Shown: positions 50,761 to 61,619, numbered from the stretch's first letter. The stretch is 64,000 nt of DNA from Macrocystis pyrifera (GCA_031763025.1 JASSKH010000003.1:6934718-6998717), one strand, 5' to 3'. Notes: a model not told the origin generated them from the sequence alone. A program made the numbers and translations.

Positions 50761-51767
50761 CACGCACGAGGCAACACGAAGGAGAGGAAGACACCGGCGT
50801 TTGGACGGCGGGGGGGGGGGGAGAAAACATAGAGAGAAACAAGGCACAAAACAAGAAAGAAGAGAAGAGACAAAATCGAACGCGAGGCGATGATAGTAAC
50901 ATGGGTTCCCGTCTCGCCTACAAAACCGATTTGTTGGAAATAAGGCCGTTTCTCACGCTGCTGACACTGTTTCAACCCGGATTTCGACGACAAGGTTTGA
51001 TCCCTACAGTAGTACGCGAACCTACCAGGGCCTGTAGTTGGACCGTTGGTATACAGCGTCCTATCATACACAGATGCAGCAGTGTGTAAGTACTAAACAG
51101 GAGCCCCCGGAAATATCAAAGTTGCTGCTGCTGAGCAACATCGTTTCATGCTGCAGACACGGTCATAGATGCCCTCTCTTGCAGATACGAGGGCCCCTTA
51201 GCGTATACGTTGCTCAGTCGACAGTGCGAGGCTGGTCTATGGAGCTATTGCCGTTTTCGGTAGGGAGGCACGATATGTCATTATTACACCAGAAATTCCC
51301 TAGGTATACCTAGGGGTTCTACAGCGGAAACTCGAAACTTGTCTGTCTGTCCCTCTTCAAAAGGAAACTCCAATCCTCGCAAAATCTGGTCCCATACCGC
51401 CCCCGAAGATGACGTGTATACCGCACGAATCGACAGCGGACACACATACAAGCAGTCTGGGCCAACTTCCGAATTCAACGGAGCCCTGCGCCTTGAGCTA
51501 CGCGACCCAGCCCCACCCGCGGGACAATCGCTTGTAGACAATCGCTTGTGCCAGAGTCGGTACGAGCAGCGAAATCTGCGCAAATTGGCTACAGCGCATC
51601 GATCGTAACAAAAGCGATATCACCTTGTAGAAGCATGGTTCGCTCAGCGGGATTGGCTAACGGCGCCAATGAGGTCGTTGCCCGCCGCTCGCAAACGGCC
51701 GTGCAAGGTCGCTTCTGGCTGCAAGGTCTTGACCCCATGGAGTTTGCGATATATTTTGTGACGCTTT
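50761..51767. other. No gene assigned
   Basis: G run at about 50810-50821. A plus-strand frame at 51339-51608 has mixed composition (WSHTAPEDDVYTARIDSGHT) but the minus strand is also open there, and no family is recognised. Confidence 0.35.
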
Positions 51768-52088
51768 ATGGCAGGGTCGCTTCCTGATCCACAGCAAATC
51801 GAAGTGCTTATCAAGCAGACAACAAAAGCAGCACTTCGGAAGTTCTTCACGCCGTGCAAGGCACGAAAGCAATTGCTGATCGATCGGAAAGACTCGCAAG
51901 CATGGAAGACCGCGCAAAAAGAGTTACGAACTAACGGGCACAAAGTTCCTCACGGAAGCACGCAGGGTCGGAAGGAGGCAGCTGCTGCGAGAAGGTGTGC
52001 CAAACGCCCCGTTCTACCGCTCCCCGGAGTTACAGCAGTGTCGCGCTGTTGCTCTCGTCCGTCAACAATAGTTGCCGAGCCACCGTAA
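51768..52088 (+). CDS. Hypothetical reading frame
   Basis: 106 codons from an ATG. The first 65 residues look protein-like and basic (LPDPQQIEVLIKQTTKAALR, KFFTPCKARKQLLIDRKDSQ, AWKTAQKELRTNGH). The tail runs into the tandem block (RRCAKRPVLPLPG is repeated near 53955). It could be a transposon remnant or one exon. No family recognised. Confidence 0.25.
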   Translation: MAGSLPDPQQIEVLIKQTTKAALRKFFTPCKARKQLLIDRKDSQAWKTAQKELRTNGHKVPHGSTQGRKEAAAARRCAKRPVLPLPGVTAVSRCCSRPSTIVAEPP

Positions 52089-53975
52089 ATCTCCCTCCCT
52101 TGTTACCACACTCTCTGCAACCAGCAGCAGCAGGAGTAGGGCACGCGAGGCCAGGGTCAGCGTCGCTATACGCTCGGCTTTTCTGTCTAACCCTTGAACC
52201 TTTTGTACACGCACTCGATTTTGTCTTGTGTTTCCTGGTCCCGAACCCAAACTTCGGCATAATTTGGAGACGAAAAATCTACAACCTGACATGTCCAACT
52301 GAGCTTCTCGTAGCAGGTACTACCACTACTACTGCTTTACGACATCTACAGCGGAGCTTCTCCAGCAGCAAAACAGCAGGAGCAGCAGTAGCAGTAGGAC
52401 ACACGAGGCCACGGTCAGCGTGGCTGTACGCTCGGCCCGTCGGTCTAACCCTCGAGTCCTTCGTACACGTACTTGATTTTGTTGTGTGTTTTCTGGTTCT
52501 CTACCTCGGAAATCGGCAAAATTTGGAGACGAAACATGTACACGTAGACACGTCCAACAGAGCTTCTCGTAGCAGGTGCCACCACTACTATCGATACTAC
52601 TGTACGACAGTTCCAGCAGAGCTTTTCCTGCTTCTCCGTTCCTGCACCAGTAGGAGGGTGGGCCTGGCAATACCACTTGCAGCATGTCTTGAGGACACGG
52701 CCCGAATGTTGCTGTGGACAGGCGCATTCTGCCCAAGAGTACTCGTAGAGTTGGGTTTCGTTCGGTAGAACTCATAAAACAAAAACCCTTATGACATGTT
52801 GCACCACTCTTAATACTAGTGCTGTACTGCAGCACGACATCAACAGCAGATCTTTTCCTGCCGTCCTCTCATCAGTAGGAGGGTGGGCCTGACAACACCA
52901 CCTGCAGCATATCTTAGGGACACGGCCCGAACATTGTTGTGGACAGGCACAGTCTGCCTACGAGCACTCGCAGAGTTGGCTTTCGTCAGATAGAACTAAA
53001 AAAACAAAAGCCGTTCCGTACTTCACGACTTACAACCGCACCAGCACGAGAAGATTCGCTTGTGTGTGCACAGAGCCCGCCGTAGCTGGTATTGGTGCCG
53101 TGTGTGTTGAGCTCGGTGGATAAACGTGGCCGAAAATAATGTTGAATCACACACGAGGACACGGTGACACACACAAACTTACAGAGAAACTATGAACGAA
53201 GCACCCTACTCTGGTACGACTCGTTATGAAGAGGCTTTTTTTCCTTGCAAGACCAAGAACACTCTCTGCAGCCAGCAGCAGCAGCAGCAGTAGGCACACG
53301 AGGCCAGGGCCAGCGTCGCTGTACGCTCGGCTCGTTGGTCTATCCCTCGAACCCCTTGTACACATACTCGATTTTGTTGTGTTTCCTGGTTCCCCACCTC
53401 GAAATTCGGCATAATTTAGAGACGAACCATCTATACGTAGACATGTCCAACAGAGCTTCTCGTGGCAGGTGCCACCACTACTACTGCTGCACCCTCATCA
53501 GTAGGAGGGTGGGCCTGACATACCACCAGGAGCACGCCTTAGGGACACGGCCCGCACGTTGCTGTGGACAGGCACATTCTGCCTACGAGTACTCGTAGAG
53601 TTGGGCTAACTGAAAAAGAAGGTTATGACAGGTGCCACCACTGCAACTACTGCACGACATCTACAGCAGATCTTCTCGTGCTTCTCCGTCCCCTCATCAG
53701 TAGGAGGGTGGGCTGACAACACCACCTGCAGTATGTCTTAGGGACACACCCCGAACGTTGCTGTGGGCAGGCAGTCTGCCTACGCCGTAGAGTTGGCTTT
53801 CGTTAGGATAGATAGCAATAAAAAAACAAAAAAAAAACCGTTTGATATTTTAGGATTTACAAACGCACCAGCATGAGAAGGTTTCGTTTGGTGTGCGTGC
53901 ACAGAGCCCGCCGGGATCGGCATTGGTGCCGTGTGTGTTGAGCGCTGCTGCTACGAGAAGGTGTGCCAAACGTCC
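51970..53975. repeat. Diverged tandem duplication, units of several hundred bp
   Basis: Landmarks recur in order: GCGAGAAGGTGTGCCAAACG (51990, 53955), ACACGAGGCCAGGGTCAGCG (52145, 52405, 53300), TACACGTACTTGATTTTGTTG (52210, 52470, 53355), TCCAACAGAGCTTCTCGTAG (52290, 52555, 53445), TAGGAGGGTGGGCCTG (52655, 52875, 53505, 53705), GGACACGGCCCGAA (52695, 52918, 53545) and GCCTACGAGTACTCGTAG. Order suggests four partial units, each ending in an A-rich stretch with AAACAAAAACC. Function unknown. Confidence 0.7.
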
Positions 53976-53989
53976 CGTACAACCGTTAC

Positions 53990-54690
53990 CCGTACCTTGG
54001 GTTGACCACCCGCCCATACTGCAACACTATGTGGCGAAAAACCAACTTACCTCTCCACCCAAACCACCGATATATTCTACTTTAATGTCGGCACTTTTGG
54101 TATCTTGCCATTTTTTTTTTTTTTTTATACCAACATAAGAAGACGACGGTGTAATAGCCATTTTCTTTACAACTAATCCGCCCACTAACCCACCGGTGTT
54201 CCGATGCTTACTGCTGTACTAGTGGTACGACCGCTGCCACGCCAGCGGGGCTGGTATATGTGTATACCCACACCACCGATGTTCCGATGCTTACACATGC
54301 TTTGGGCTATGTTTGCTGATCACCGACCCATGCTGCAACGCTATGTAGCGAAACACCAACCCACCTATCCACCCAAACCACCCACACCCTCAGCACATTT
54401 ATCTTGAACTAGTCCGCCCACTAAACCACCAGCGTTCCGATGCTTACTGCTGTACAAGTGGTATGACAGTTGCCACACCAGCAGGGCCGGCATTCGTTTA
54501 TACCCACACCATCGACGTTCCGATGCTTACTCATGCTTCGGGTTGGGTTTGCTGACCAAAAACCTATGCTGCAACTCTATGGGGCGAAAAACCAACCCCC
54601 CTATCCGCCGAAACCACCGACACCCCCAACCCGCCCACTAATCCACCGATGTCCCGATAGTTTCTGCTGTACTATTAATAGTGGTATTCG
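53990..54690. repeat. Tandem repeat, about 230-330 bp units
   Basis: Segments CATACTGCAACACTATGTGG / GCGAAAAACCAACTTACC, TCCACCCAAACCACCGA and GTTCCGATGCTTACTGCTGT occur three times (54015-54210, 54330-54450, 54565-54665). T run at 54111-54127. No coding support. Confidence 0.75.
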
Positions 54691-55089
54691 CATGAATTTC
54701 AATTTATAAGCCCTCATACGATTCTGATGGTGTCCCGCTTGACTGCCCGTCTCCTGGCTTATTATCTTTGCTATTGCGGGTCTTGCAGGAGTCGTCGCAA
54801 ACCGGTACCCTGGTCTCCCATCGTCAAGGCAGCTCCTGTCTTGGCGTGTGACCATTCTTTTGGGCGTGGTTGACGGGAGTACGTTCACTATGATGGGGAG
54901 GCTTGCCGGCGTCCTACCATCACGGACACCACCACCCCGTTCGAGCGCTACAATTGCGACCGCTGAGCTGTCTTTGACCTGTCGGGTTAGGGTGAGACAG
55001 AGTTCTGCTTCTTCGAATATTGCTTCTATGAACAGAGGGCGGACGTCGTCCGCCCCGCTGTTCTGTTCTTACAACAAAATAGAACGCGC
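54691..55089. other. No gene assigned
   Basis: Short open frames on both strands. Nothing recognisable apart from TATTAATAG at 54672. Confidence 0.35.
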
Positions 55090-55404
55090 GTGCGCACGTC
55101 ATCCGCGTACCGGAGCGCAAGTGCCAGCGTTTGTTCGCTAAACAGGGCATATAGCACGGTGGGTTCTCCCGCTAGCGCGAGCGTTGGTTCGCCAAACAGC
55201 GCAAACAACACGGTCGGGTCTCCCGCCAGCACAGGTTTATCCGCGATTGCAGTTTCGGCTGCAAGCGCGGTTTCGGCGTCGAGCACGATTTCGGTTTACG
55301 GTCACGAGCGCGACCCCGACGACTTCACCGGCTGGCGCGAAATACGGTGGTTCGATCCAGGGCGCAGGGTCTCTCATGAACGCGGCTGCAACCCCGACCG
55401 CTAG
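55090..55404 (+). CDS. Ser/Ala-rich repetitive reading frame, low support
   Basis: 104 codons with an internal repeat of about 15 residues (SASASVCSLNRAYSTVGSPA, then SASVGSPNSANNTVGSPAST) and a less repetitive end (VYGHERDPDDFTGWREIRWF). The DNA itself is repeated (GGTTCTCCCGCTAGCGCGAG / GGGTCTCCCGCCAGCACAGG). No start context or family supports it. Confidence 0.2.
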   Translation: MRTSSAYRSASASVCSLNRAYSTVGSPASASVGSPNSANNTVGSPASTGLSAIAVSAASAVSASSTISVYGHERDPDDFTGWREIRWFDPGRRVSHERGCNPDR

Positions 55405-55700
55405 GGGCCCTTGTGTCCGGGGGGGGGGGTAAGGGAAAACGTGTCTGCGTAGTTTAGACGCAGCTCGTTTCTAATCGGATTCGTTTTGACCAAAGTGTCT
55501 TTCTGCATCGGCATTGGGGTTGGTGTAGCAAAACGTGCCACAGCATCTTTGGGTGAGTTGGATTGGGTTCTTTGTGTCAGGGGCCCTGGTGCCCGAGGGG
55601 GTTAGAGTAAACGGCCTCGCGTAGAATAGATGCAGCGCTTTCCTACGCTTGTGACGGTGTCATGTGCTTTGACTGACTCTTCCTATACCGTGCCACAGCA
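55405..55700. repeat. Two-unit tandem duplication of about 165 bp
   Basis: AGGGGCCCTTGTGTCCGGGG with GTGTCTGCGTAGTTTAGACG, GTGCCACAGCATCTTTGGG (55400-55560) is echoed by AGGGGCCCTGGTGCCCGAGG, CGCGTAGAATAGATGCAGC, GTGCCACAGCACCTTCGATGG (55575-55715). Confidence 0.7.
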
Positions 55701-55715
55701 CCTTCGATGGGCTCG

Positions 55716-56141
55716 GGATGCTTTTTTCCCTGTGTTAGGCCGTTTTATGTAATAGATTTTGAGTATGTATACACAAGTAGTGGCGACCGTCGTGTCCTTG
55801 TTCGACGAGTCTACTCTCCGCGCTTCTGTGTCATACCAGGTTTAATCAATACAACACACAAAACTACACAAAACTACCAAAATACTGCCAGGTAAATGGG
55901 AACACCTAGGGAACAGCAGGGCAACGATTGCCCTGCTCTACAGTAGTATTGCAGCTGTAAAAAAACGGAAACATTTTTTCCACGAAGATAGCAATACATT
56001 TTCATTCTTGGACTGAAGGGGTCCCTCAAGGGAGCGGGGCGTTTCACACGAGTTTTATAGTCAAGAGGTGTGTTTCGTTTTTCGGATTTTTACGGGATAA
56101 TTGAGTCAAGGGTTTCCAAACGAAGAGGCCTTTGTGCACAG
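55716..56141. other. No gene assigned
   Basis: Unique sequence upstream of a possible exon, with ACAAAACTACACAAAACTAC simple repeats. Nothing supportable. Confidence 0.35.
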
Positions 56142-56241
56142 AGTCTCGGCATCACCGGAACATGAGCAATACGTCCGCAGAAGTCGGACGATGTCAGGAG
56201 GAAAGGGCACGCTGCATCGCGAGCCAAGCCGCATGTACCAG
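56142..56241 (+). CDS. Possible exon (1 of 2), unrecognised protein
   Basis: Acceptor CTTTGTGCACAG and a near-consensus donor CAG|GTAAGG. The frame open on both sides encodes VSASPEHEQYVRRSRTMSGG and KGTLHREPSRMYQ, ending in phase 0. It is compatible with the candidate exon at 56666. The donor falls inside TACCAGGTA. No family recognised. Confidence 0.35.
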
Positions 56242-56665
56242 GTAAGGCCGTCATTTGACACATACGTGTCGTCTCATGATACCAGCCGATCGTCCCCTTG
56301 ATCGCTTGTCTCTAGGGGCTGCAGGTCTCTCGAACTGTCGTTCGAATCGTAGGCACCGTTTTGACTGCTGTGTGAGGCTCTTCGGGATAATAAAACACAT
56401 ATAGACACAGCACTCACACACCACACCACCAGCGATTCTACCATGTCTGCCCGCCGACGACTTGAGCGTGGTTCTCTCACACACCACGCAAGAGGCTGTT
56501 GCTTGATTTCCCGGCTGCTGATCGCTGTTGCGGCTCTTGGGTCAGACACCCGTCGCCGCCTGCCGGTTGATCACCTTTGCCTTTGGTTTGCATTTTTGGT
56601 GTCGTTACGAGTTCGCTATGTTCGTATTAATACATCTAGCCACTCTTCCATCTCGAGCCCCACAG

Positions 56666-56861
56666 CTCCAGTTCACTAGCGGTATACCGTGGTATGATGA
56701 TCTTGCGCACGTGCATGGAGACACATTTAATGTTTTCTGTGGTGATTTCTTGACGGCAGGGTTGTGGACGACGGGAAAACAGGAAACCAACTCTGTTCAA
56801 GCAAAATCAACGATCTTTCACTCTGTATGTATATCTCCAATACAAATACATCACGGAAAAG
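56666..56861 (+). CDS. Possible exon (2 of 2), unrecognised protein
   Basis: Acceptor CTCGAGCCCCACAG, donor AAAAG|GTAATG. 65 codons with non-repetitive, globular-looking sequence: LQFTSGIPWYDDLAHVHGDT, FNVFCGDFLTAGLWTTGKQE, TNSVQAKSTIFHSV. It starts in phase 0, matching the exon at 56142-56241, and leaves one base for the next exon. The surrounding region is not obviously repetitive, which favours a real gene. Function unknown. Confidence 0.35.
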
Positions 56862-57150
56862 GTAATGAATCAGCTTATACTAGCCTACTCCAAAGCCTAT
56901 CTTGGAAAAAAATACAGGGGGCGGGACAAAATAGGTCCGCCCCGCTGCCTTAATTAGCCCTCTGGGATTCGATACGAAAAATCGCGAATGGAGCAGTAGT
57001 ACGGGGCGCACGAAGCAGACCGGGGTGTTGGGGTAGGGGCCGTGTCCGAAGTCCGAAACGCAGCACGATGATAACAATCATATAAACCCGGGTGTGGATA
57101 CTTGTACGTTTGCATCCAATTAGGTAGGAGCTTGATAAGACCACACGTAT

Positions 57151-57522
57151 ATGCGATCCCTTTTTAGGCCGTCATACCTCATACCCTTGGTCCCGAAAGG
57201 GTTGACCACTCTGGGACCTCTCGATATCCATAAAAAAGACTGGCAAAACTTGGTGCTATCAACCGTCTACGAGCAGCGTGAGCGTCCAGCAGTACGGGGT
57301 ACGATCAATGATCTCCACCCGTGCCGTACGACTCCTTGCATCAACCATTGTAACTCGGACACCAAAATTTGTATCATCCCCCAATCACGCACACTTGCCC
57401 TTGCTGTTATCATCTGTTTTTCGTCGTCGATTTTTTCCTCTGAAGCCTCAAGAAGGTTGATAAGTCGTCACACAGCACTATTAATAGTACAACAGTTAGT
57501 ACAGCAAGCAGTACCAGTATGA
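57151..57522 (+). CDS. Hypothetical reading frame
   Basis: 123 codons including GLTTLGPLDIHKKDWQNLVL and STVYEQRERPAVRGTIND. It may contain a further exon of the possible gene at 56.1-56.9 kb, but no acceptor or donor pair is convincing. Confidence 0.2.
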   Translation: MRSLFRPSYLIPLVPKGLTTLGPLDIHKKDWQNLVLSTVYEQRERPAVRGTINDLHPCRTTPCINHCNSDTKICIIPQSRTLALAVIICFSSSIFSSEASRRLISRHTALLIVQQLVQQAVPV

Positions 57523-58347
57523 CATCATAATACCCGGAAACATACAAGGAGAGCTTCGCCGGCGGCCTGGACGGCCGGCCGCCGGTCGCCGGCTCGCGAG
57601 TGGGACAGGTCCATACGCCCCCTCTGTGTAGCTATGTACAGTAGTACCATGAACCATCTACGCCAGGTACCGAGTACGTACGTATCGGTATCGAGTACTG
57701 CTGCCTATACGTGCCGGCATAAAATACCACGGCAGGTACAGCAGTATGTTACTACTGCTGTCTAGTCATTTCACACTCGAAAATACCAGTGTGCACGCGA
57801 AGTGAAACACAAATCATCAAGCAGCGAATAGGCATTCTCACTCAACCACAAGCAACTTCTTCGTAGAACAGAAGCAGCAAGCAGTAGTATCATACCAGGA
57901 GCAGTATAAAGGTCACAAAGCCGAACATCATCGTCCGAAAACTCGTACGTATATGTAGACGCGCGGGTGCGATTACGAGCGAATGGGAGATTTTAATTTC
58001 GACGGCACCAAAAAAAAGAGGCGTCCCTGAAGCATTCCGACGTACGCTGTCCGCACGCACACGAGTTGACGACAACAACAAATATCCTGCACCACGATTT
58101 CCTAGCGACAACTATACTACACACATATATATTAAATCATCGTTTTATCTATGTACATCAATCGCGTTGTTGAAACTTCGTGTGCTATGCTCGCACGTTG
58201 AAGGTGATCAAAGTTTGGTACGATAACCAGATAAAAAACTTTTTGGAGTGCCGACAGTCGAGACACGAGGCATGAAAGCATGGTTTCCTTCTCCGCCGAT
58301 GTATGAATGTCTAGTCGTTTCGAGAAAGCACGGAGACTGCTGTGAAC
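57523..58347. other. No gene seen; GC-rich palindromic patch
   Basis: 57550-57600 is a GC-rich patch with self-complementary GGCCGGCGGC-type units (GCCGGCGGCC, GGCCGGCCGCCGG). The rest is AT-rich with TACTGCTG/CAGCAGTA motifs. Confidence 0.4.
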
Positions 58348-58435
58348 CCCTTTTAGTACTGCAGTCCCGTTTTGTGGACACACTGCTGAGAATTTGAGTG
58401 GTTTGCCTCCGAAGCCGGATTGCACTTCTAATACT
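58348..58435. mobile_element. Small MITE with CCCTTTTAG inverted ends, copy 2
   Basis: CCCCTTTTAGTACTGCAGTC to the worn end GATTGCACTTCTAATAC; middle CTGAGAATTTGAGTGGTTTG aligns with 31523-31605. Confidence 0.6.
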
Positions 58436-58799
58436 TACTGCACTGAACGTACCGACGCCGTGCGCCCTTACAGGGCGACACGGTCGACCTATGGCCTATG
58501 CCATGAAGTGTCATACGCACCCCACAATGCCGGCCGACCGACCGCGACACGAGCCTCAAGCCGCGCGGTACCTCGAGCTGGACCCACAGCTTTCCGCTTG
58601 GGCAGAGGAATCTACAGTATGTACCACTCTGCCTCAAAAATGTAAAAACCCTTAGTAAATACCTGGTACATATTTAATCAAACCGCTCGTTACATTTCGG
58701 GACAGCGTGGCATAGTTTATCACATTCATATAGTACGAGCTCTAGAAACCAAAAACTACTTGCCAGAAGTAGTCTCTCACATAATACGCTACTTGATTT
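58436..58799. other. No gene seen
   Basis: Two overlapping 80-codon plus-strand frames without family character. TACCTGGTA at 58660. Confidence 0.35.
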
Positions 58800-59430
58800 T
58801 TTATTGGGAGCTCGTGGAAGCTTCCATGGAAGTAGATGGCAGCTTAATCTTGTACGGAAATAGATGGAAACTTCCATGGATGTAGTGAAAGTTTCCATGC
58901 AAGTAGTGGAATATTAACATATTGAGATCCCATGGAACCAGGGGAAATTGCACAGAAATTTCCATGGAAACATACAAAAGTTTGATCTACTTCCATGGAA
59001 GCTGTAACAGGTAGTACTACGTATGAGTCGGGGAGGAGTTGCAGTAGACCACTATTAATACTACACTACTGTAGATTGTTGTCGAAAGAGGTCTCTCAAA
59101 GTACAGCGACCTACTAATAAGAATACTTCCGTATCATACAGCGAATCAGAGAAGCACAGCGACCTACTGCTGTAGGTTCTTCCCAAAGCACACCAGTCAA
59201 GCGCAAGCCTCTGGTAGGTTTTAGGGTAAAGGTGAAAAGGCACAATTCAGTTCTTCGAAGTATTAACACTATACTATTGTATCGGTAGTAGTTTACTGCA
59301 CAAGTCAGAACTTCGTGGAAGTTAGTGGAAGTAAGCATAGCTCGTGGAAGCTCCATGGAAGTTCCAATGGGAAGCACGGAAGCGTTCAAGGAAGCATCCA
59401 GCTTCCACACTCGGTGGAAGTTTCCATTTC
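58800..59430. repeat. Cluster of TTCCATGGAAG palindromes
   Basis: CTTCCATGGAA or a close variant occurs about a dozen times, in two groups (58815-59000 and 59310-59445). Spacing is irregular, between 12 and 60 bp. Related in spirit, not in sequence, to the CCRTGG arrays at 37.4 and 38.2 kb. The groups flank a 300-bp unique piece holding GTACAGCGACCTACTA twice (59099, 59156). Confidence 0.75.
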
Positions 59431-59750
59431 TTCCATGGCCACTACTAACTTTCCACTACACAGAGCGGCAGATTCTACATTTCTATGAAGTGCCCGGTAT
59501 TTGTTTGCATACTTCATACCTGGTACCGGTATACCTGGTACAACAGAAGCACTCCAAGTACTCTCCAGCCCAGCTTGCAGCAACTTATTAGCTATCACGC
59601 TCGGCGGCATTCTGAACAAGCCGCGTGGTCACACTCGTATGTAGGCGTCTATACTTCTGCCCCCGATTACTCGCTCAGCTTTGATCGCCCTGTTACTCGT
59701 GGGGTTCCTACTCGCTCGTACTCGTAGCCCGTCGACTGCCATCGAATGTT

Positions 59751-60258
59751 CCAAGGGTATGTTCGGTAGGGCACGTACCAAAGTATACCGGGGGTGTTGA
59801 CTCGGTGCATGCCCTACCAAACCTTGCCAGAGTGTTCGGTACGGCCGCAATACCCTACTCCAACACTCCGGTTAGGTGCGGTACGAACTCGATACCGGTA
59901 CCCGACCTAAGTTCGGTACGATCTCAATACCAGCACCCGACACTTCGGTAAGTTCGGTACCACCTCAACACCGGTACCCGACACTTCGGTGAGGGAAACG
60001 CACGGTATATCGGGGGTATTTACCCTACCGAAGTGGTTCGACACGGCCCCAATACCCTACCGATAATCCGATACGGTTCGGTACGAACTCGATACCGGGA
60101 CTCGACACTTCGGCAAGTTCAGTAGGACTTCAACACCGGTACTCGATACTTTGGTAAGTTCAGTACGATCTCAATACTGGTACCCGACATTTGGGTAACT
60201 TCGGTACGCCCACCGATAATACCCCGTGTGCGGGTTACCCTACCGAACATACACTTGG
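59751..60258. mobile_element. MITE with 41-bp internal repeats and a 6-bp target duplication
   Basis: 508 bp. The left end CCAAGGGTATGTTCGGTAGG matches the complement of the right end CCTACCGAACATACACTTGG at 19 of 20 positions. AATGTT is duplicated on both sides (59745-59750, 60259-60264). Inside are about seven units of around 41 bp on the pattern TTCGGTACGAACTCGATACC then GGTACCCGACACTTCGGTAAG (59876-60000 and 60075-60215). No coding capacity. The superfamily is unclear. Confidence 0.85.
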
Positions 60259-60998
60259 AATGTTGCTTTCCGCTCTTTTCGACGTATGATATGAAGCCAA
60301 AAAGCCGTTCACTCGTAGTATTCAGCACTCTGGGGTTTTTCCTATGCGGTTCGATTTCGAGCTTCAGATTTGTGTTTTTCGATCCCAAAAATGAAAGCAT
60401 CTGCTTTAGGCCAATTATTAAGCGGTCGGAAACGTGGATTGAAAAAGCCGGTTTCCGATCGGTTATTTTCCCGACTGGATTGTGAATCGCTACCCTTCTT
60501 ATCGTCCGTCGGATCGAATATACCTGTACAGTTTTTGTGTTTTTTCTGGAGATGTGAGGGAGTGACTTTTAATAGATTGACTACCTCCAAGAAAAAGAGG
60601 TCCCATTACAATCTGGGAGGTAGGACCTTCAGGTTGGTAGGCTGTTTAGGTATTTTGGTTCCTGTTGGGACCAAGGTACGGGCGAAGACCCAACCCAACC
60701 CCTGACTCTAACCCTAACCCTGACCCCAAACCGCAGTCAAAACGGGCCAAAACTGGCCATAAACGCGGCTGCGCCGCGTTAGCACCGAACCAGGAAATTT
60801 CTCAATTGCGGACGACGATTCCGAAGTGTAGACCGCGCTACGCAATTTTTTAGTCAAAAACACCCCTGAAGATCCAACCTCCCAGATAAGCAAAACCTAC
60901 TCAAGAAAAAAGAGTAGGGTAGGCGGAAGTCGGTTCGAAACTACGCCGTAACGCTCGTGGGGTCAGAGAGGTGTTCATCTTCCAGCAGCTGCGCCCAA
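60259..60998. repeat. Unclassified repeat; telomere-like patch
   Basis: GGATTGAAAAAGCCGGTTTCC-type sequence (60430-60460) recurs in complement at 61510-61605. CTAACCCTAACCCTGACCCC at 60709-60728 is a three-unit telomere-like stretch. No gene seen. Confidence 0.5.
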
Positions 60999-61175
60999 TC
61001 ACACATACATGCTGAAGTCTCGCTTCTTCCTCGAGCGTGTGAGGTTCACACGCGGGGCGTTCTCCTCCATCTCGTCCTCGAGGCCATCGTGGCGCTAGAT
61101 TTCTTCGAGAGTCGCCAAAGCTACAACCAGCGCAGGAGTTGGCAAAAGGTCATCGACACCGCGCACTGCGGCCAT
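60999..61175 (-). pseudogene. Short protein remnant with one internal stop
   Basis: 59 codons from ATG at 61175: MAAVRGVDDLLPTPALVVAL, ATLEEI, TAG, then RHDGLEDEMEENAPRVNLTR, SRKKRDFSMYV and TGA. Both halves are in one frame and look like one acidic-to-basic protein. It might be the start of a transposase (such starts are common in Harbinger-type proteins), but I do not recognise it securely. Confidence 0.35.
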
Positions 61176-61619
61176 TGGGTGCTGACACGTGCTGCTGACG
61201 GGCGTAGAAAAAGATGTACCCCGCTGACTCGCGGCGAGCAGCAGCAGAAGTGACAGCAGCCAAGCCAGCGTCGCCGATGTTGTGGTGTGGGGTCGTGTCG
61301 TATTTCGTGTTGTTGTGGAGTGGGTATGTGATACTCGTACGACTAGGCGGCGGGACTTTCAATTTTTTCCTAAGCATGAATCCGACTGGCGTATGGGATT
61401 GAAAATCTCAGTTTTCTCGACTGTCTGGTCCAGTTGGGAAAAAAAAAAAGTCTTGGATTGAAAAGGCGCTTTTTCAACTAAATAAGAAAGCCATTTTTCA
61501 TTTCCGATCGGAAACCGGCTTTTTCAATCCATGTTTCCGACTGCATAAGAACTGGCCTAAGAAAGCCAATTTTAGTCTCCGATCGGAAACCGGCTTTTCA
61601 ATCCATGTACCGACTGCAT

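Noticed and set aside
49975-51071. Hydrophobic, membrane-protein-like minus-strand frames
   Set aside because: They repeat with the 365-bp tandem array and arise from its AAC/AAAC-rich composition.
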